Shown piece after piece: positions 14,184 through 22,527 of a stretch of DNA of 64,000 bases. Below the pieces are notes generated by a model. It did not search any database. It had not been told where the DNA came from and saw nothing but the letters and a program-made list of their open reading frames with translations. Both the position numbers and the translations under genes were made by a program. Within the stretch, counting starts at the first letter, position 1; every line of letters starts with the position of its first letter. The stretch is from Kribbella sindirgiensis. GTDB lineage: Bacteria; Actinomycetota; Actinomycetes; Propionibacteriales; Kribbellaceae. The DNA lies in NCBI RefSeq assembly GCF_004331435.1, contig NZ_SJKA01000011.1, forward strand, positions 1-64,000, given 5' to 3'.

Positions 14184-15233
14184 GCCCGTCGAGGCCCGGA
14201 TCACTAGCTCGGGGCGGATCAGCGTCTTGCGCGGGCGTTCGGTGCCGGCGCGGAGCCGCTGGAGGAGCAGGTCGACCGCGGTGGTGCCGACCTCCGCAGC
14301 CGGCAGGCGGACCGTGGTCAGCGGTGTCTGCAGGTACGCCGCGTACGGGTGGTCGCCGTAGCCCGTGATCGCGACGTCGCCCGGGACGGCGAGGTCGCGC
14401 TCGGCGAGGGCCCGGAGCAGACCGAGCGCGAAGTAGTCGTTCCCCGTGACAAAGCCGTCGGGATGGCCGTCGGGGTGCGCGTCGGTCAGCAGGGTCTGGG
14501 CGAAGCGGTACGCCTCCTCGGGCTGCCACGGGAGCGCGAGCGAGTCGTACCGCTTCGTCGGCACCGCCTGGACCTGGTCGTCCGACACCTTCAGCCCGGC
14601 ATCGGCCATCGCCCGGCGGAAGCCTGTGATCCGGTCCGCCGTGGTGGTGATCGGCAGGTCTTCTTCCAGCAGGAGCAGGCGGCGCGCACCGCCCGCGATC
14701 AGGTGGCTGGTCGCCTCGTACGACCCGCGTTCGTAGTCGACGCCGACCATGTCGCAGCCGAGCTCGGGCACGTCACGGTTGACGAACACCAGCGGGATGC
14801 CGCTGTCCCGGACCCGGCGCCAGTGGTCCCACTCGGCTTGCACCGGTACGACCACGGCGCCGTCGACCGCGGAGCGCAGCAACGCCTCGGTGGCGCGCTG
14901 CTCGTTCTCCACGCTCTCGTCGGTGACGAGCAGCAGCAACGAGTACCCCTGGGCGCGGACCCGGAGCTCGATACTGCTGATCAGCTGCGCATAGAACGGG
15001 TTCGAGGGGTTGGTGATGACGAGGCCCAGGGTCATCGCGGAGCCGAGCACCAGCGACCGCGCCAGCGTGTTCGGGACGTACCCGATCCGCGCCGCCTCGG
15101 CCTGGACAGCCGCCCGCGTCGCCGCGCTCACGCTGTCCTTGTCGCCGAGCGCGCGCGACACGGTGTTCACCGACAGGCCGAGCGCGGTCGCGATGTCCCG
15201 CAACGTCGGCCGCGGCCGTGGGCCCTCCGTCAT
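14130..15233 (-). CDS. LacI family transcriptional regulator
   Basis: A 367-residue repressor. The N-terminal HTH is TLRDIATALGLSVNTVSRAL, followed by the hinge (YVPNTLARSLVLGSAMTLGL) and a periplasmic-binding-protein-like effector domain starting VITNPSNPFYAQL and including TGYGDHPYAAYLQTPLTTVR. It ends the minus-strand operon that starts at 16525, so it is probably controlled from the divergent region at 16526-16713 and represses both that operon and the ABC operon. The last 18 residues (GGPPALTNRQEQPSSTPG) are encoded by the inverted-repeat element at 14084-14183 and look like an added tail. Effector unknown, possibly a sugar. Confidence 0.93.
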   Translation of the reverse strand: MTEGPRPRPTLRDIATALGLSVNTVSRALGDKDSVSAATRAAVQAEAARIGYVPNTLARSLVLGSAMTLGLVITNPSNPFYAQLISSIELRVRAQGYSLLLLVTDESVENEQRATEALLRSAVDGAVVVPVQAEWDHWRRVRDSGIPLVFVNRDVPELGCDMVGVDYERGSYEATSHLIAGGARRLLLLEEDLPITTTADRITGFRRAMADAGLKVSDDQVQAVPTKRYDSLALPWQPEEAYRFAQTLLTDAHPDGHPDGFVTGNDYFALGLLRALAERDLAVPGDVAITGYGDHPYAAYLQTPLTTVRLPAAEVGTTAVDLLLQRLRAGTERPRKTLIRPELVIRASTGGPPALTNRQEQPSSTPG

Positions 15234-15258
15234 CCGTCCCCCTCTTACGCCTTCAGCC

Positions 15259-15576
15259 TTACGCCTTCACAGCCAGGTGGATCCGCACCTGGACCGAGCC
15301 CTCGACCTTAGCGCGCAACCGCAGCCAGTGGCCGAACCCGGTGACCGGCCAGCTCACCAGCTTGCCCGGCTCGACCACATGCTCCAAGGCGTCGAGGTCG
15401 CACCAGGTGATCCCGTCGGGGGACACCTGCGTGACGTACGTCGCCGTACCGTCGCCGCCGATGTGCTGCACGAACCAGCGCGCCTCGCCGGCCCAGGCGA
15501 CCTCGTAGGGCTCGGTCGCGAAGCGGGTGTCGAACGTCGTGTCGCGTTCCAGCACCGCCGTCATGGACTGTCGCAT
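15259..15576 (-). CDS. Small hypothetical protein in the LacI operon
   Basis: A 105-residue soluble protein from an ATG 5 bases after the upstream gene's stop; a TTG at 15591, overlapping that stop, would add five residues. The sequence (LERDTTFDTRFATEPYEVAW, WFVQHIGGDGTATYVTQVSP, GITWCDLDA, LRAKVEGSVQVRIHLAVK) looks all-beta, like a jelly-roll or immunoglobulin-type fold. No family recognised. It lies between the unknown 314-residue protein and LacI, 25 bases from the latter, and is presumably co-expressed with both. Confidence 0.7.
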   Translation of the reverse strand: MRQSMTAVLERDTTFDTRFATEPYEVAWAGEARWFVQHIGGDGTATYVTQVSPDGITWCDLDALEHVVEPGKLVSWPVTGFGHWLRLRAKVEGSVQVRIHLAVKA

Positions 15577-15580
15577 GGGC

Positions 15581-16525
15581 CTACCAATCAACCGAGATGA
15601 GGACGGAGTCGAGGAAGAGGAAGTTGCGCACCGAGCTGTGCGTGCGGACCGAGAAGTAGAAGTTCAGCAGGTTCTCGAGCGTCTCGTAGCGCTCCTCGTA
15701 CGGCGGAACCGGGACGTCGCGCATGTCCATCACCCGGTCGTTGACCTGCAGCTCCACGTTGCGCCGCTTGTCGGTGTCGATCAGCCAGCGCAGGTAATGC
15801 CAGTTCACCTTGGTCGGGACCTCGTTGTAGCAGAGCTCCTGCGGCTCGCCGAACGCCTGCCAGTCCTCAGGGTTCGGCGCGGTGAAGTCGGCGGCGTACT
15901 CCAGTTTCACCTTGCCCTCGAAGTGCTCGCGCGGCGTCGGCTCGGGGACGGTCGGCGCCATCCACCGCCGGGTGAAGTGGTTGTCCAGATCGGTGTTCTG
16001 GTAGCGCGCGACCGTGTGGTAGCGCAGACCTCCGTCACCGCACAGGTCGGTCGCGACCGTGAACGCGCCGAACTGCGCCTCGGACGGGTGCGTGTTGCCG
16101 TCCCACTGCACGTCGCCGAAGTTGTCGAGTTCGGCGCCGCCACCGAGGGTCGCTTCCGACTTGAAGGCGAAGTACGTCTCGAGTTGCACGAGGCCGCGGC
16201 CGCTCATCGTGAGCCGGCGGATCGCGACCGCGGTGTGGCCCTTGTGCGGGCGGGTCGCGAGCTTGAGCGCGTACGTGCCGCTGAGCGCTCCGTGCGTACC
16301 GATGTCGAAGAAGTTGCAGGCCGACAGCTGCGGCGGCCGGAAGTCGCGCATGTGGTCGTCGACCGTGCTGAGGTCGCCGCGGCCGTTGTAGTTGCCGAGC
16401 AGTTCGGTCCAGCCGTGCGTCCCGCTGTCGAACTCGTCGAACGCGAGGATGCGCGGCAACGGCGAGAACTTGGACAGCCGGGGATCGGCGGACAGTAGCG
16501 CGGCGCGTACGTCGGATGTCGTCAC
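15581..16525 (-). CDS. Hypothetical protein, beta-rich, first gene of the LacI operon
   Basis: A 314-residue protein with no signal peptide, from a GTG with the ribosome site GGGAGGC. Notable stretches: LAFDEFDSGTHGWTELLGNY, the repeated 'GTHG' motif (GTHGWTE, GTHGALSG), ALKLATRPHKGHTAVAIRRL, LETYFAFKSEATLGG, and NVELQVNDRVMDMRD. The pattern of long beta strands with 'Y.LKL.T' resembles lectin or laminin-G-like sandwich proteins, but I cannot name a family. Its position across from an ABC import operon and with LacI suggests a cytoplasmic role in using the imported compound. Confidence 0.75.
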   Translation of the reverse strand: MTTSDVRAALLSADPRLSKFSPLPRILAFDEFDSGTHGWTELLGNYNGRGDLSTVDDHMRDFRPPQLSACNFFDIGTHGALSGTYALKLATRPHKGHTAVAIRRLTMSGRGLVQLETYFAFKSEATLGGGAELDNFGDVQWDGNTHPSEAQFGAFTVATDLCGDGGLRYHTVARYQNTDLDNHFTRRWMAPTVPEPTPREHFEGKVKLEYAADFTAPNPEDWQAFGEPQELCYNEVPTKVNWHYLRWLIDTDKRRNVELQVNDRVMDMRDVPVPPYEERYETLENLLNFYFSVRTHSSVRNFLFLDSVLISVDW

Positions 16526-16560
16526 GCAGTGCCTCCCAGGGCGGGTTCGGTGGATGTGAG

Positions 16561-16577
16561 GTGAAGTTAACGTTCAC
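16561..16577. promoter_or_regulatory. LacI-like operator candidate 1 in the divergent region
   Basis: GTGAA-GTTAACG-TTCAC is a palindrome containing the self-complementary GTTAAC. The 11-mer GTTAACGTTCA (16566-16576) recurs exactly at 16669-16679. It lies 36 bases upstream of the minus-strand operon start. LacI-family sites often centre on a CG flanked by A/T-rich arms, so the local LacI is the most likely ligand; the IclR protein is the alternative. Confidence 0.55.
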
Positions 16578-16657
16578 GGGAATTGGCCGTCAACGGGCTG
16601 TTTCATCCTCAGCAACGGTGGTCTATTGACACGTAAATCACACGCTTCTACGGTGCA

Positions 16658-16679
16658 TTAACGCTACCGTTAACGTTCA
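16658..16679. promoter_or_regulatory. LacI-like operator candidate 2 in the divergent region
   Basis: TTAACG-CTAC-CGTTAA (16658-16673) is a perfect 6-bp inverted repeat, and its right arm runs into the second copy of GTTAACGTTCA (16669-16679). It lies 35 bases upstream of the IclR/ABC operon start, in mirror position to candidate 1. Two sites about 100 bases apart would suit a looping repressor for a divergent promoter pair. Confidence 0.55.
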
Positions 16680-16713
16680 TGGTGGCGTTCCCCTTCTTCC
16701 GCCGGGAGGCGCC

Positions 16714-17379
16714 ATGCAGTCGCTGAGCCGTGCGCTCACCGTCCTGGCCGAGCTCAACCGTGAGGACCGCGCGTACGGCGTGACCGAGCTGGCCGTCACG
16801 GTCGGCCTGCACAAGAGCACCGTGCACCGCATCCTCGCCACGTTCTGCACCCACGGCCTCGCCGCCCAGGTCGACGACCACCGCTACACGGCCCAGGACG
16901 GTCTCGCCGCCTTACGTCGTACGCCCGACCGCCGGCCCGCCCCGGAACACTCGCTGACCGAACTCGGCACCCGCCTCGGCCGCCTCGTGGTAATGGCGAA
17001 ACCGCTCCCCAAAACCACCGGCCTGGTCCTCCAGGTCACGGACGTGGCGGCGGAGGCGGGCAGTGGTGCCAGGGTGGGGGCGGTTCGGCCGGGGCATGCG
17101 GTTTCGTTGCGGTGGAGTGCGCTTGGGCGGGCTTACCTTTCCGCGCTTCCGGTCGAGCAGGTGACGGGGAGCGCTGATCTGCTCGACGCGTTGCAGCGGA
17201 TTCGGGCGTCCGGGTTCGCGCACAACGCCCGCCCGGTGGCTTCGCTGCCGCGGATGGTCGCGGTGCCGGTACGGGCGCCGGACGGCTCGTGCGCCGGCGC
17301 GCTGGGCGCCGAGCTGATCCAGCCGGGTTCGGTCGACGAGGTCCGGCGCGTGGTCTCCGTACTGCGGAGCGGGGTCTGA
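16714..17379 (+). CDS. IclR family transcriptional regulator
   Basis: A 221-residue regulator with the IclR winged helix at the start: MQSLSRALTVLAELNREDRA, YGVTELAVTVGLHKSTVHRI, LATFCTHGLAAQVDDHRYTA. The effector domain (about 85-220) is shorter than usual but keeps GHAVSLRWSALGRAYLSAL, ASGFAHNARPVASLPRMVAV and a late Gly/Ala-rich strand. A ribosome site (GGGAGGC) precedes the ATG. Its stop overlaps the ATG of the first permease (TGATG), so it is the first gene of the ABC operon and can sense the imported compound or a breakdown product. Confidence 0.9.
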   Translation: MQSLSRALTVLAELNREDRAYGVTELAVTVGLHKSTVHRILATFCTHGLAAQVDDHRYTAQDGLAALRRTPDRRPAPEHSLTELGTRLGRLVVMAKPLPKTTGLVLQVTDVAAEAGSGARVGAVRPGHAVSLRWSALGRAYLSALPVEQVTGSADLLDALQRIRASGFAHNARPVASLPRMVAVPVRAPDGSCAGALGAELIQPGSVDEVRRVVSVLRSGV

Positions 17380-18305
17380 TGGGGGCGTACGTCGTCCGGC
17401 GGTTGTTCTTCTCGCTCTTCGTACTGTGGGGCGCCGTCACGATCATCTTCGTCGTCCTCCGGCTGGTCCCCGGCGACCCGGCGTACATCATGCTCGGTCC
17501 CGACGCGGACCAGGCGCAGGTGGCCGCGCTGCGGGCGCAACTCGGCCTCGACCAGTCCCTGATCCAGCAGTACGCGACGTACCTGGCGAACGTCGTGCAC
17601 CTGGACTTCGGCGAGTCTTTCCGGCTGAACGCGGACTCGATGAGCCTTGTCCTGCAACGGGTTCCGGCCACGATCCAGCTCGCGACGACCGCGTTGCTGC
17701 TGTCGTTGCTGATCGGTCTGCCGCTCGGTGTGATCGCCGCGTTGCGGGCGCACAGCTGGGTGGACCGCGCGATCTCGGTGTTCTCGCTGATGGGCCAGTC
17801 GACACCGTCGTTCTGGCTGGGCATCGTGCTCATCCTGGTGTTCGCCCGCGGGCTGAAGGTACTGCCGAGTGCGGGCTCGGGATCGTGGGCGCATCTGGTG
17901 CTGCCGACGATCACGCTGGCACTGCCGTTCCTGGCGATCCTCGTGCGGCTGACGCGCAGCGGACTGCTCGAGGTCGTGCACGAGGGGTACGTGCAGACCG
18001 CCCGGGCGAAAGGTCTCGGTGAGGGGATCGTCGTCCTCGTTCACGCGATGCGGAACGCGCTGATCCCGATCGTGACCGTCGTCGGTCTGCAGTTCGGTGC
18101 GTTGCTCGGCGGCACGGTGATCGTCGAGACGGTGTTCGCCTGGCCGGGGGTTGGACGGTTGCTGATCGACTCGATCGGGCGCCGCGACTACGGCGTCGTC
18201 CAGGCGTCGATCTTGCTGGTGGCAACGATCTTCGTGCTGATCAATCTGCTCGTCGACCTCCTGTACGGCTTCCTGGACTCACGCGTCCGTCTGGCTGGTG
18301 ACTGA
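17379..18305 (+). CDS. ABC transporter permease (DppB/OppB type)
   Basis: A 308-residue inner-membrane permease beginning MGAYVVRRLFFSLFVLWGAV. It has the family features: VVLRLVPGDPAYIMLG after the first span, LRAQLGLDQSLIQQYATYL, and the cytoplasmic EAA loop YVQTARAKGLGEGIVVLVHA before GLQFGALLGGTVIVETVFAW. About six spans. The ATG overlaps the IclR stop. It pairs with the DppC-type gene 2 bases downstream and the two ATPases. These systems import peptides, but also nickel, opines or sugars, so the substrate is open. Confidence 0.95.
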   Translation: MGAYVVRRLFFSLFVLWGAVTIIFVVLRLVPGDPAYIMLGPDADQAQVAALRAQLGLDQSLIQQYATYLANVVHLDFGESFRLNADSMSLVLQRVPATIQLATTALLLSLLIGLPLGVIAALRAHSWVDRAISVFSLMGQSTPSFWLGIVLILVFARGLKVLPSAGSGSWAHLVLPTITLALPFLAILVRLTRSGLLEVVHEGYVQTARAKGLGEGIVVLVHAMRNALIPIVTVVGLQFGALLGGTVIVETVFAWPGVGRLLIDSIGRRDYGVVQASILLVATIFVLINLLVDLLYGFLDSRVRLAGD

Positions 18306-18307
18306 CC

Positions 18308-19183
18308 TTGACTGCTGAGCTTTCCGTGGCGGCCGCGGTACGCCGCCGTACCAGAGCCGGCTCGGCCCGGATCCGGTTCGGGTTCGCGGTGATCGCGGTG
18401 TACGTCGTGGCCGCGGTGATCGGGCCGTGGCTGTTCCGGTACGACCCGGTCGGCACCCGGACCGCGGACCGGCTGAAGCCGCCGTTCACCCGGTTGTCCG
18501 ACGGGTCGTTCGCGATCTTCGGCACCGACCAGGTCGGGCAGGACCTGTTCGCGCAGATGTTGCAGGGGGCAAGGATCTCGATCGCGGTCGGGCTCGCGAC
18601 GCTGGTGCTGGCCGGGACCATTGGCGTCACCATCGGTCTCGCCGCCGGGTACTTCGGCGGCCGGCTGGACGGCGTCCTGATGCGGCTCGCGGACATCCAG
18701 CTGGCGTTTCCCTCGATCCTGCTGGCGATCTTCATCGCCGCGCTGCTCGGTCCGTCGGTGGTGAACGTGGTGATCGTGCTGGCGGTGGCGAACTGGGTGA
18801 CGTTCGCGCGGGTCGCGCGCGGGCAGGCGCTGGCGACGCGGCGGCGGGAGTTCGTCGACGCGTCGCGGACGCTCGGCGCCGGGACCTGGCGACTGATCAC
18901 CCGGTGCGTGCTGCCGGCGTGTATCGCACCGGTGCTGGTGGTGGCGACGGTCGAGATCGGTCACGTGATCCTGGCCGAGGCCTCGCTGAGTTTCCTCGGT
19001 CTCGGGACGCCGGCGTCGACGCCCAGCTGGGGTGTGACGATCGCGAACGGGCGCAACTACCTCGCCGACGCGTGGTGGATCTCGACGATCCCCGGGATCG
19101 CGCTGGCCTTCCTGGTGATCTCGCTCGGCGTCCTCGGCGACGCCCTGCGGGACCGGTACGACCCACGGCTGAGGAGTCTGTGA
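18308..19183 (+). CDS. ABC transporter permease (DppC/OppC type)
   Basis: A 291-residue permease. The N-terminal segment (IRFGFAVIAVYVVAAVIGPW LFRYDP) and FGTDQVGQDLFAQMLQGARI are the DppC signature; the EAA loop reads RRREFVDASRTLGAGTWRLI. It ends in GDALRDRYDPRLRSL. The first possible start is a TTG at 18308; a GTG at 18326 in the same frame is an equally good choice. The stop overlaps the ATG of the first ATPase gene (TGATG). It should form a heterodimer with the preceding permease. Confidence 0.94.
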   Translation: MTAELSVAAAVRRRTRAGSARIRFGFAVIAVYVVAAVIGPWLFRYDPVGTRTADRLKPPFTRLSDGSFAIFGTDQVGQDLFAQMLQGARISIAVGLATLVLAGTIGVTIGLAAGYFGGRLDGVLMRLADIQLAFPSILLAIFIAALLGPSVVNVVIVLAVANWVTFARVARGQALATRRREFVDASRTLGAGTWRLITRCVLPACIAPVLVVATVEIGHVILAEASLSFLGLGTPASTPSWGVTIANGRNYLADAWWISTIPGIALAFLVISLGVLGDALRDRYDPRLRSL

Positions 19184-20163
19184 TGGTGCTGCTGAGTGTG
19201 CGCGACCTGCGGGTCGAATTCGCCACTTCGGGTGGTGTGGTGACAGCCGTCGACGGGGCGTCGTTCGACGTCGGTGCCGGTGAAACCGTTGCGCTGCTGG
19301 GGGAATCGGGCAGCGGGAAGAGTGTTACCGCGCAGGCGATTCTCGGGATCGTGCCGAAGCCGGCCGGGCGGGTGACCGGCGGCAGCATCTCCTATGACGG
19401 TCGCGATCTGTTGACGGCGGCGAAGGGCCTGCGGGGACGGGAGATCGCGATGGTCTTCCAGGATCCGTTGAGCTCGCTGAACCCGGTGTTCCGGGTCGGT
19501 GCGCAGATCGGGGAGATGTTCCGGCGGCATCGCGGTGCGTCCCGCCGGGAAGCGCGCGCGGCTGCGCTGGACCTGATGAAGCGGGTCGGGATCCCGGCCG
19601 CGTCCAAGCGGCTGGACGACTATCCGCACCAGTTCTCCGGTGGGATGCGGCAGCGGGTGATGATCGCGATGGCGCTCGCCTTGTCGCCGCGGCTGCTGAT
19701 CGCGGACGAGCCGACGACCGCGCTGGACGTCACGGTCCAGGCGCAGATCATGGACCTTCTCACCCGGTTGCAGGCCGAGGAGGGCATGTCGCTCGTCCTG
19801 ATCACCCATGACCTGGGCGTCGTCGCCGGCGTGGCCGACCGGGTGATCCTGATGTACGCCGGCCGCGTCGTCGAGACGGGCTCGCTCCGCGAGGTCTACG
19901 AACACAGCGGCCACCCGTACACCTCCGGCCTGATGGCGTCCGTCCCCGCCCTCGACGGCCCTCGCGACCGCCTCGTCCCCATCCAAGGCGCCCCACCCGA
20001 CCTCCTCGCCCTCCCTTCCGGCTGCTCCTTCCGCCCCCGCTGCCAGTACGCCGACGAACAGTGCGCCGAGGCCGAACCTGTCCTCCGCCAGTTGCCCGAC
20101 CGCCCCAGCACGCACCAGGCCGCCTGCCATCACCCGGAAGGAGTCCTCACCGATGTCCACTGA
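19183..20163 (+). CDS. ABC transporter ATP-binding protein (DppD type)
   Basis: A 326-residue ATPase starting MVLLSVRDLRVEFATSGGVV. Walker A is GESGSGKS (from G40), signature FSGGMRQR, Walker B RLLIADEPTTALDVT, then the switch-histidine region LVLITHDLGVVAG. The C-terminal Cys-containing oligopeptide-transporter tail is present (LPSGCSFRPRCQYADEQCAE), which in the family binds an iron-sulfur cluster in some members. Start and stop overlap both neighbours. It works as a pair with the next ATPase. Confidence 0.95.
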   Translation: MVLLSVRDLRVEFATSGGVVTAVDGASFDVGAGETVALLGESGSGKSVTAQAILGIVPKPAGRVTGGSISYDGRDLLTAAKGLRGREIAMVFQDPLSSLNPVFRVGAQIGEMFRRHRGASRREARAAALDLMKRVGIPAASKRLDDYPHQFSGGMRQRVMIAMALALSPRLLIADEPTTALDVTVQAQIMDLLTRLQAEEGMSLVLITHDLGVVAGVADRVILMYAGRVVETGSLREVYEHSGHPYTSGLMASVPALDGPRDRLVPIQGAPPDLLALPSGCSFRPRCQYADEQCAEAEPVLRQLPDRPSTHQAACHHPEGVLTDVH

Positions 20164-21166
20164 GTCTCCGCCGCCTCCGCTGCTGTCGGTGCGGGATCTG
20201 CAGACCTCGTTCCCGATGCGGTCTGCTGTGTTGCGGCGTACCGTCGGGCAGATTCAAGCTGTTGCGGGCGTGTCGTTCGATATCCCGGCCGGTGGGACGT
20301 TGGGGCTGGTGGGGGAGTCGGGGTCGGGGAAGTCGACGGTCGCGCGGACGATCATCGGGCTGGAGGAGGCGCGGTCGGGCAGTATCGTCTTCGACGGCGA
20401 CGAACTGACCTCGTTGCCCAAGGCATCCATGCGCCGGGTGCGCCGGCAGCTCCAGATGATCTTCCAGGACCCGTACGCGTCACTCAACCCGCGCGCGACC
20501 GTCGAGCAGATCATCGCCGAGGCCTGGCAGATCCACCCCGACGTCGTCCCCCGGAACCGGCACCGCGCCGAGGTCCGCGACCTCCTCGAACGCGTCGGCC
20601 TCAACCCCGACCACGCAGAGCGGTACCCGCACCAGTTCTCCGGCGGGCAGCGCCAGCGCATCGGTATCGCCCGCGCGCTCGCCCTCCGCCCGAAGCTGGT
20701 GATCTGCGACGAAGCGGTCTCCGCGCTGGATGTCTCGGTCCAGGCACAGGTCCTGAACCTGCTCGAGGATCTGCGCCGGGACCTCGGCCTCGCGTACCTG
20801 TTCATCGCCCACGACCTGTCCGTCGTACGGCACATCTCCGACCGGGTCGCGGTGATGTACCTCGGGCGGATCGTCGAGACCGCGTCCCAGGACGAGCTGT
20901 TCACCCGGCCGCTGCACCCGTACACGCAGGCGCTGCTGTCCGCGGTGCCGGACCCGAAGCCGTGGGACAAACCGGCGCGTGAGCAGATCATCATCGGCGG
21001 CGACGTCCCGTCGCCGGCAGATCCGCCGTCCGGGTGTGGGTTCCGGACGCGGTGCTGGAAGGCGGAGGAGACCTGCGCGCACGACGTACCTGAACTCACG
21101 ACGCGGCTGGAGTTGCATCCCGCCGCCTGCCACTTCGCTACCGAGCTCGCTGGAGCTGCCTCGTGA
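20153..21166 (+). CDS. ABC transporter ATP-binding protein (DppF type)
   Basis: A 337-residue ATPase overlapping the previous gene by 11 bases. Walker A GESGSGKS (from G54), Q-loop QMIFQDPYASLNPRATV, signature FSGGQRQRIGIARAL, Walker B LVICDEAVSALDVS (the usual DEP is DEA, which is normal for DppF), and LFIAHDLSVVRHISDRV. The Cys-rich end GCGFRTRCWKAEETCAHDVP matches the DppD partner. The stop overlaps the GTG of the phosphatase gene, showing that the operon continues beyond the transporter. Confidence 0.95.
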   Translation: MSTESPPPPLLSVRDLQTSFPMRSAVLRRTVGQIQAVAGVSFDIPAGGTLGLVGESGSGKSTVARTIIGLEEARSGSIVFDGDELTSLPKASMRRVRRQLQMIFQDPYASLNPRATVEQIIAEAWQIHPDVVPRNRHRAEVRDLLERVGLNPDHAERYPHQFSGGQRQRIGIARALALRPKLVICDEAVSALDVSVQAQVLNLLEDLRRDLGLAYLFIAHDLSVVRHISDRVAVMYLGRIVETASQDELFTRPLHPYTQALLSAVPDPKPWDKPAREQIIIGGDVPSPADPPSGCGFRTRCWKAEETCAHDVPELTTRLELHPAACHFATELAGAAS

Positions 21167-21759
21167 TCGAACTCGTTCTTCTCCGGCACGGAGAGTCTGT
21201 GTGGAACGCCGAACACCGGTACCAGGGTCAGCAAGGCACCGGGTTGAGCGCGCGCGGCCGGCAGCAGGCGAAGCAGGCCGCTGAGTATCTGCAGTCGTTC
21301 GAGTTCGACGCGATCGTCGCGAGCGATCTTCAGCGGGTGACCGAGACCTTGCAGCCGTACGTCGACACGCTTGACCAACCGTCGGTGCGCATCGACCGGA
21401 GGTGGCGGGAGATCGACGTCGGCACCTGGGGAGGGCGGCTGATCGCAGAGGTCGCCGCCGAGGAACCGGACGTTGTGGAGGCCTTCGCTCGCGGCGAGGA
21501 CATCGCACGTGGTGGTGGCGAGACCTTCCGGCAGTTGCGTGCCCGCGTGTGGGAAGCGATGCAGGCCATCGCCCACGCGGACGTGCGGCGGGTGTTGGTG
21601 GTTACGCATGGGGGGCCGATTCGGGTGGCTGCGGCGGCTGCGCTCGGGTTGCCGGTGGGGGCGGAGATGGTGCTGGATCCGCCGGGGAACTGCTCGCTCA
21701 CGCGGCTGCGGCTCGACGGACTGACGGCGTACAACGTGCCTACCGGGATGGACCGATGA
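21163..21759 (+). CDS. Histidine phosphatase family protein
   Basis: A 198-residue protein from a GTG overlapping the DppF stop. It shows the branch's catalytic core: LLRHGESVWNAEHRYQG (RHG motif, phosphorylated His), an Arg in DLQRVTETLQP, Glu in WREIDVGTWGGR, and the second His in VVTHGGPIRV. This fold removes phosphate from small molecules such as phosphosugars or adenosylcobalamin precursors. Placed inside an import operon it probably acts on the imported solute or its product. Substrate unknown; the fold is certain. Confidence 0.92.
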   Translation: MIELVLLRHGESVWNAEHRYQGQQGTGLSARGRQQAKQAAEYLQSFEFDAIVASDLQRVTETLQPYVDTLDQPSVRIDRRWREIDVGTWGGRLIAEVAAEEPDVVEAFARGEDIARGGGETFRQLRARVWEAMQAIAHADVRRVLVVTHGGPIRVAAAAALGLPVGAEMVLDPPGNCSLTRLRLDGLTAYNVPTGMDR

Positions 21760-22517
21760 CTTTCACCTTCGTGGCGATGACCTACAACCTGTGGTCCGAG
21801 TTCTACCTCGACCAGCGCCGGGACGCGATCACGAGCCTCTTCACGACCCGCCCGCCCGACCTGCTCGCCGTACAAGAGCTCCGGCCCGCCACTCGCAAGC
21901 TGCTCGACGACGTCCTGCCCGACCACGACCGCGTCGACGGAACCGCAGGCTGGGAGACCCAAAGCAACCTGTGGTGGCGACGCGACCTGTTCACCTACGT
22001 CGAGCACGGCGCCGAGGATGTCGGCATCCTCTCGCCCGACGCGCGCCTGTTCTGGGTCCGGCTGCGCACCCCCGAAGGCACCGAGCTGATCTTCAGTACG
22101 GCGCACCTCACCTGGCCCGGCCACCCGGACGAGCGGACCGATCACGTCAACCGCCGGATCGCCCAGGCCCGCGCGATCGGGGAGGCCCTCGAACGCCTGG
22201 CCGGCGACGGCGCCTGCCTGTTCACGGTCGACATCAACGACATCGGCCCACCGCAGTGGGAACTCGGGAACGCCGGGTTCCTGGACAGTTTCACCGCCCT
22301 CGGCCGGCACTCACCGGTGACCCATCCGGTCGTGCCGACGGTCGCGACCGGTCCGATCGGGACCCGGCTGTCGCCGCTCGCCTCACCACCCAAGGCGATC
22401 GACTGGATCTTCGCCCGCGGCCCGCTCGCCGCCCGGTCCAGCGAGGTCGTCGACTTCTTCCACGACGGCCGCGCCCCCTCCGACCACCACCCGGTCGTCG
22501 CCACCTACACGCTCTGA
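21756..22517 (+). CDS. Endonuclease/exonuclease/phosphatase (EEP) family protein
   Basis: A 253-residue protein coupled to the phosphatase gene by ATGA. EEP catalytic motifs are all present: MTYNLWSE (Asn), LLAVQELRP (metal-binding Glu), FSTAHLTWPG (His), TVDINDIGPP (Asp and Asn), AIDWIFARG and the closing PSDHHPVVA (Asp-His). No signal peptide, so cytoplasmic. The family splits phosphodiester or phosphomonoester bonds in nucleic acids, inositides or sphingolipids. With the neighbouring phosphatase it suggests a two-step dephosphorylation of an imported phosphodiester; this is inference. Confidence 0.9.
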   Translation: MTFTFVAMTYNLWSEFYLDQRRDAITSLFTTRPPDLLAVQELRPATRKLLDDVLPDHDRVDGTAGWETQSNLWWRRDLFTYVEHGAEDVGILSPDARLFWVRLRTPEGTELIFSTAHLTWPGHPDERTDHVNRRIAQARAIGEALERLAGDGACLFTVDINDIGPPQWELGNAGFLDSFTALGRHSPVTHPVVPTVATGPIGTRLSPLASPPKAIDWIFARGPLAARSSEVVDFFHDGRAPSDHHPVVATYTL

Positions 22518-22527
22518 GGAGAACCCT

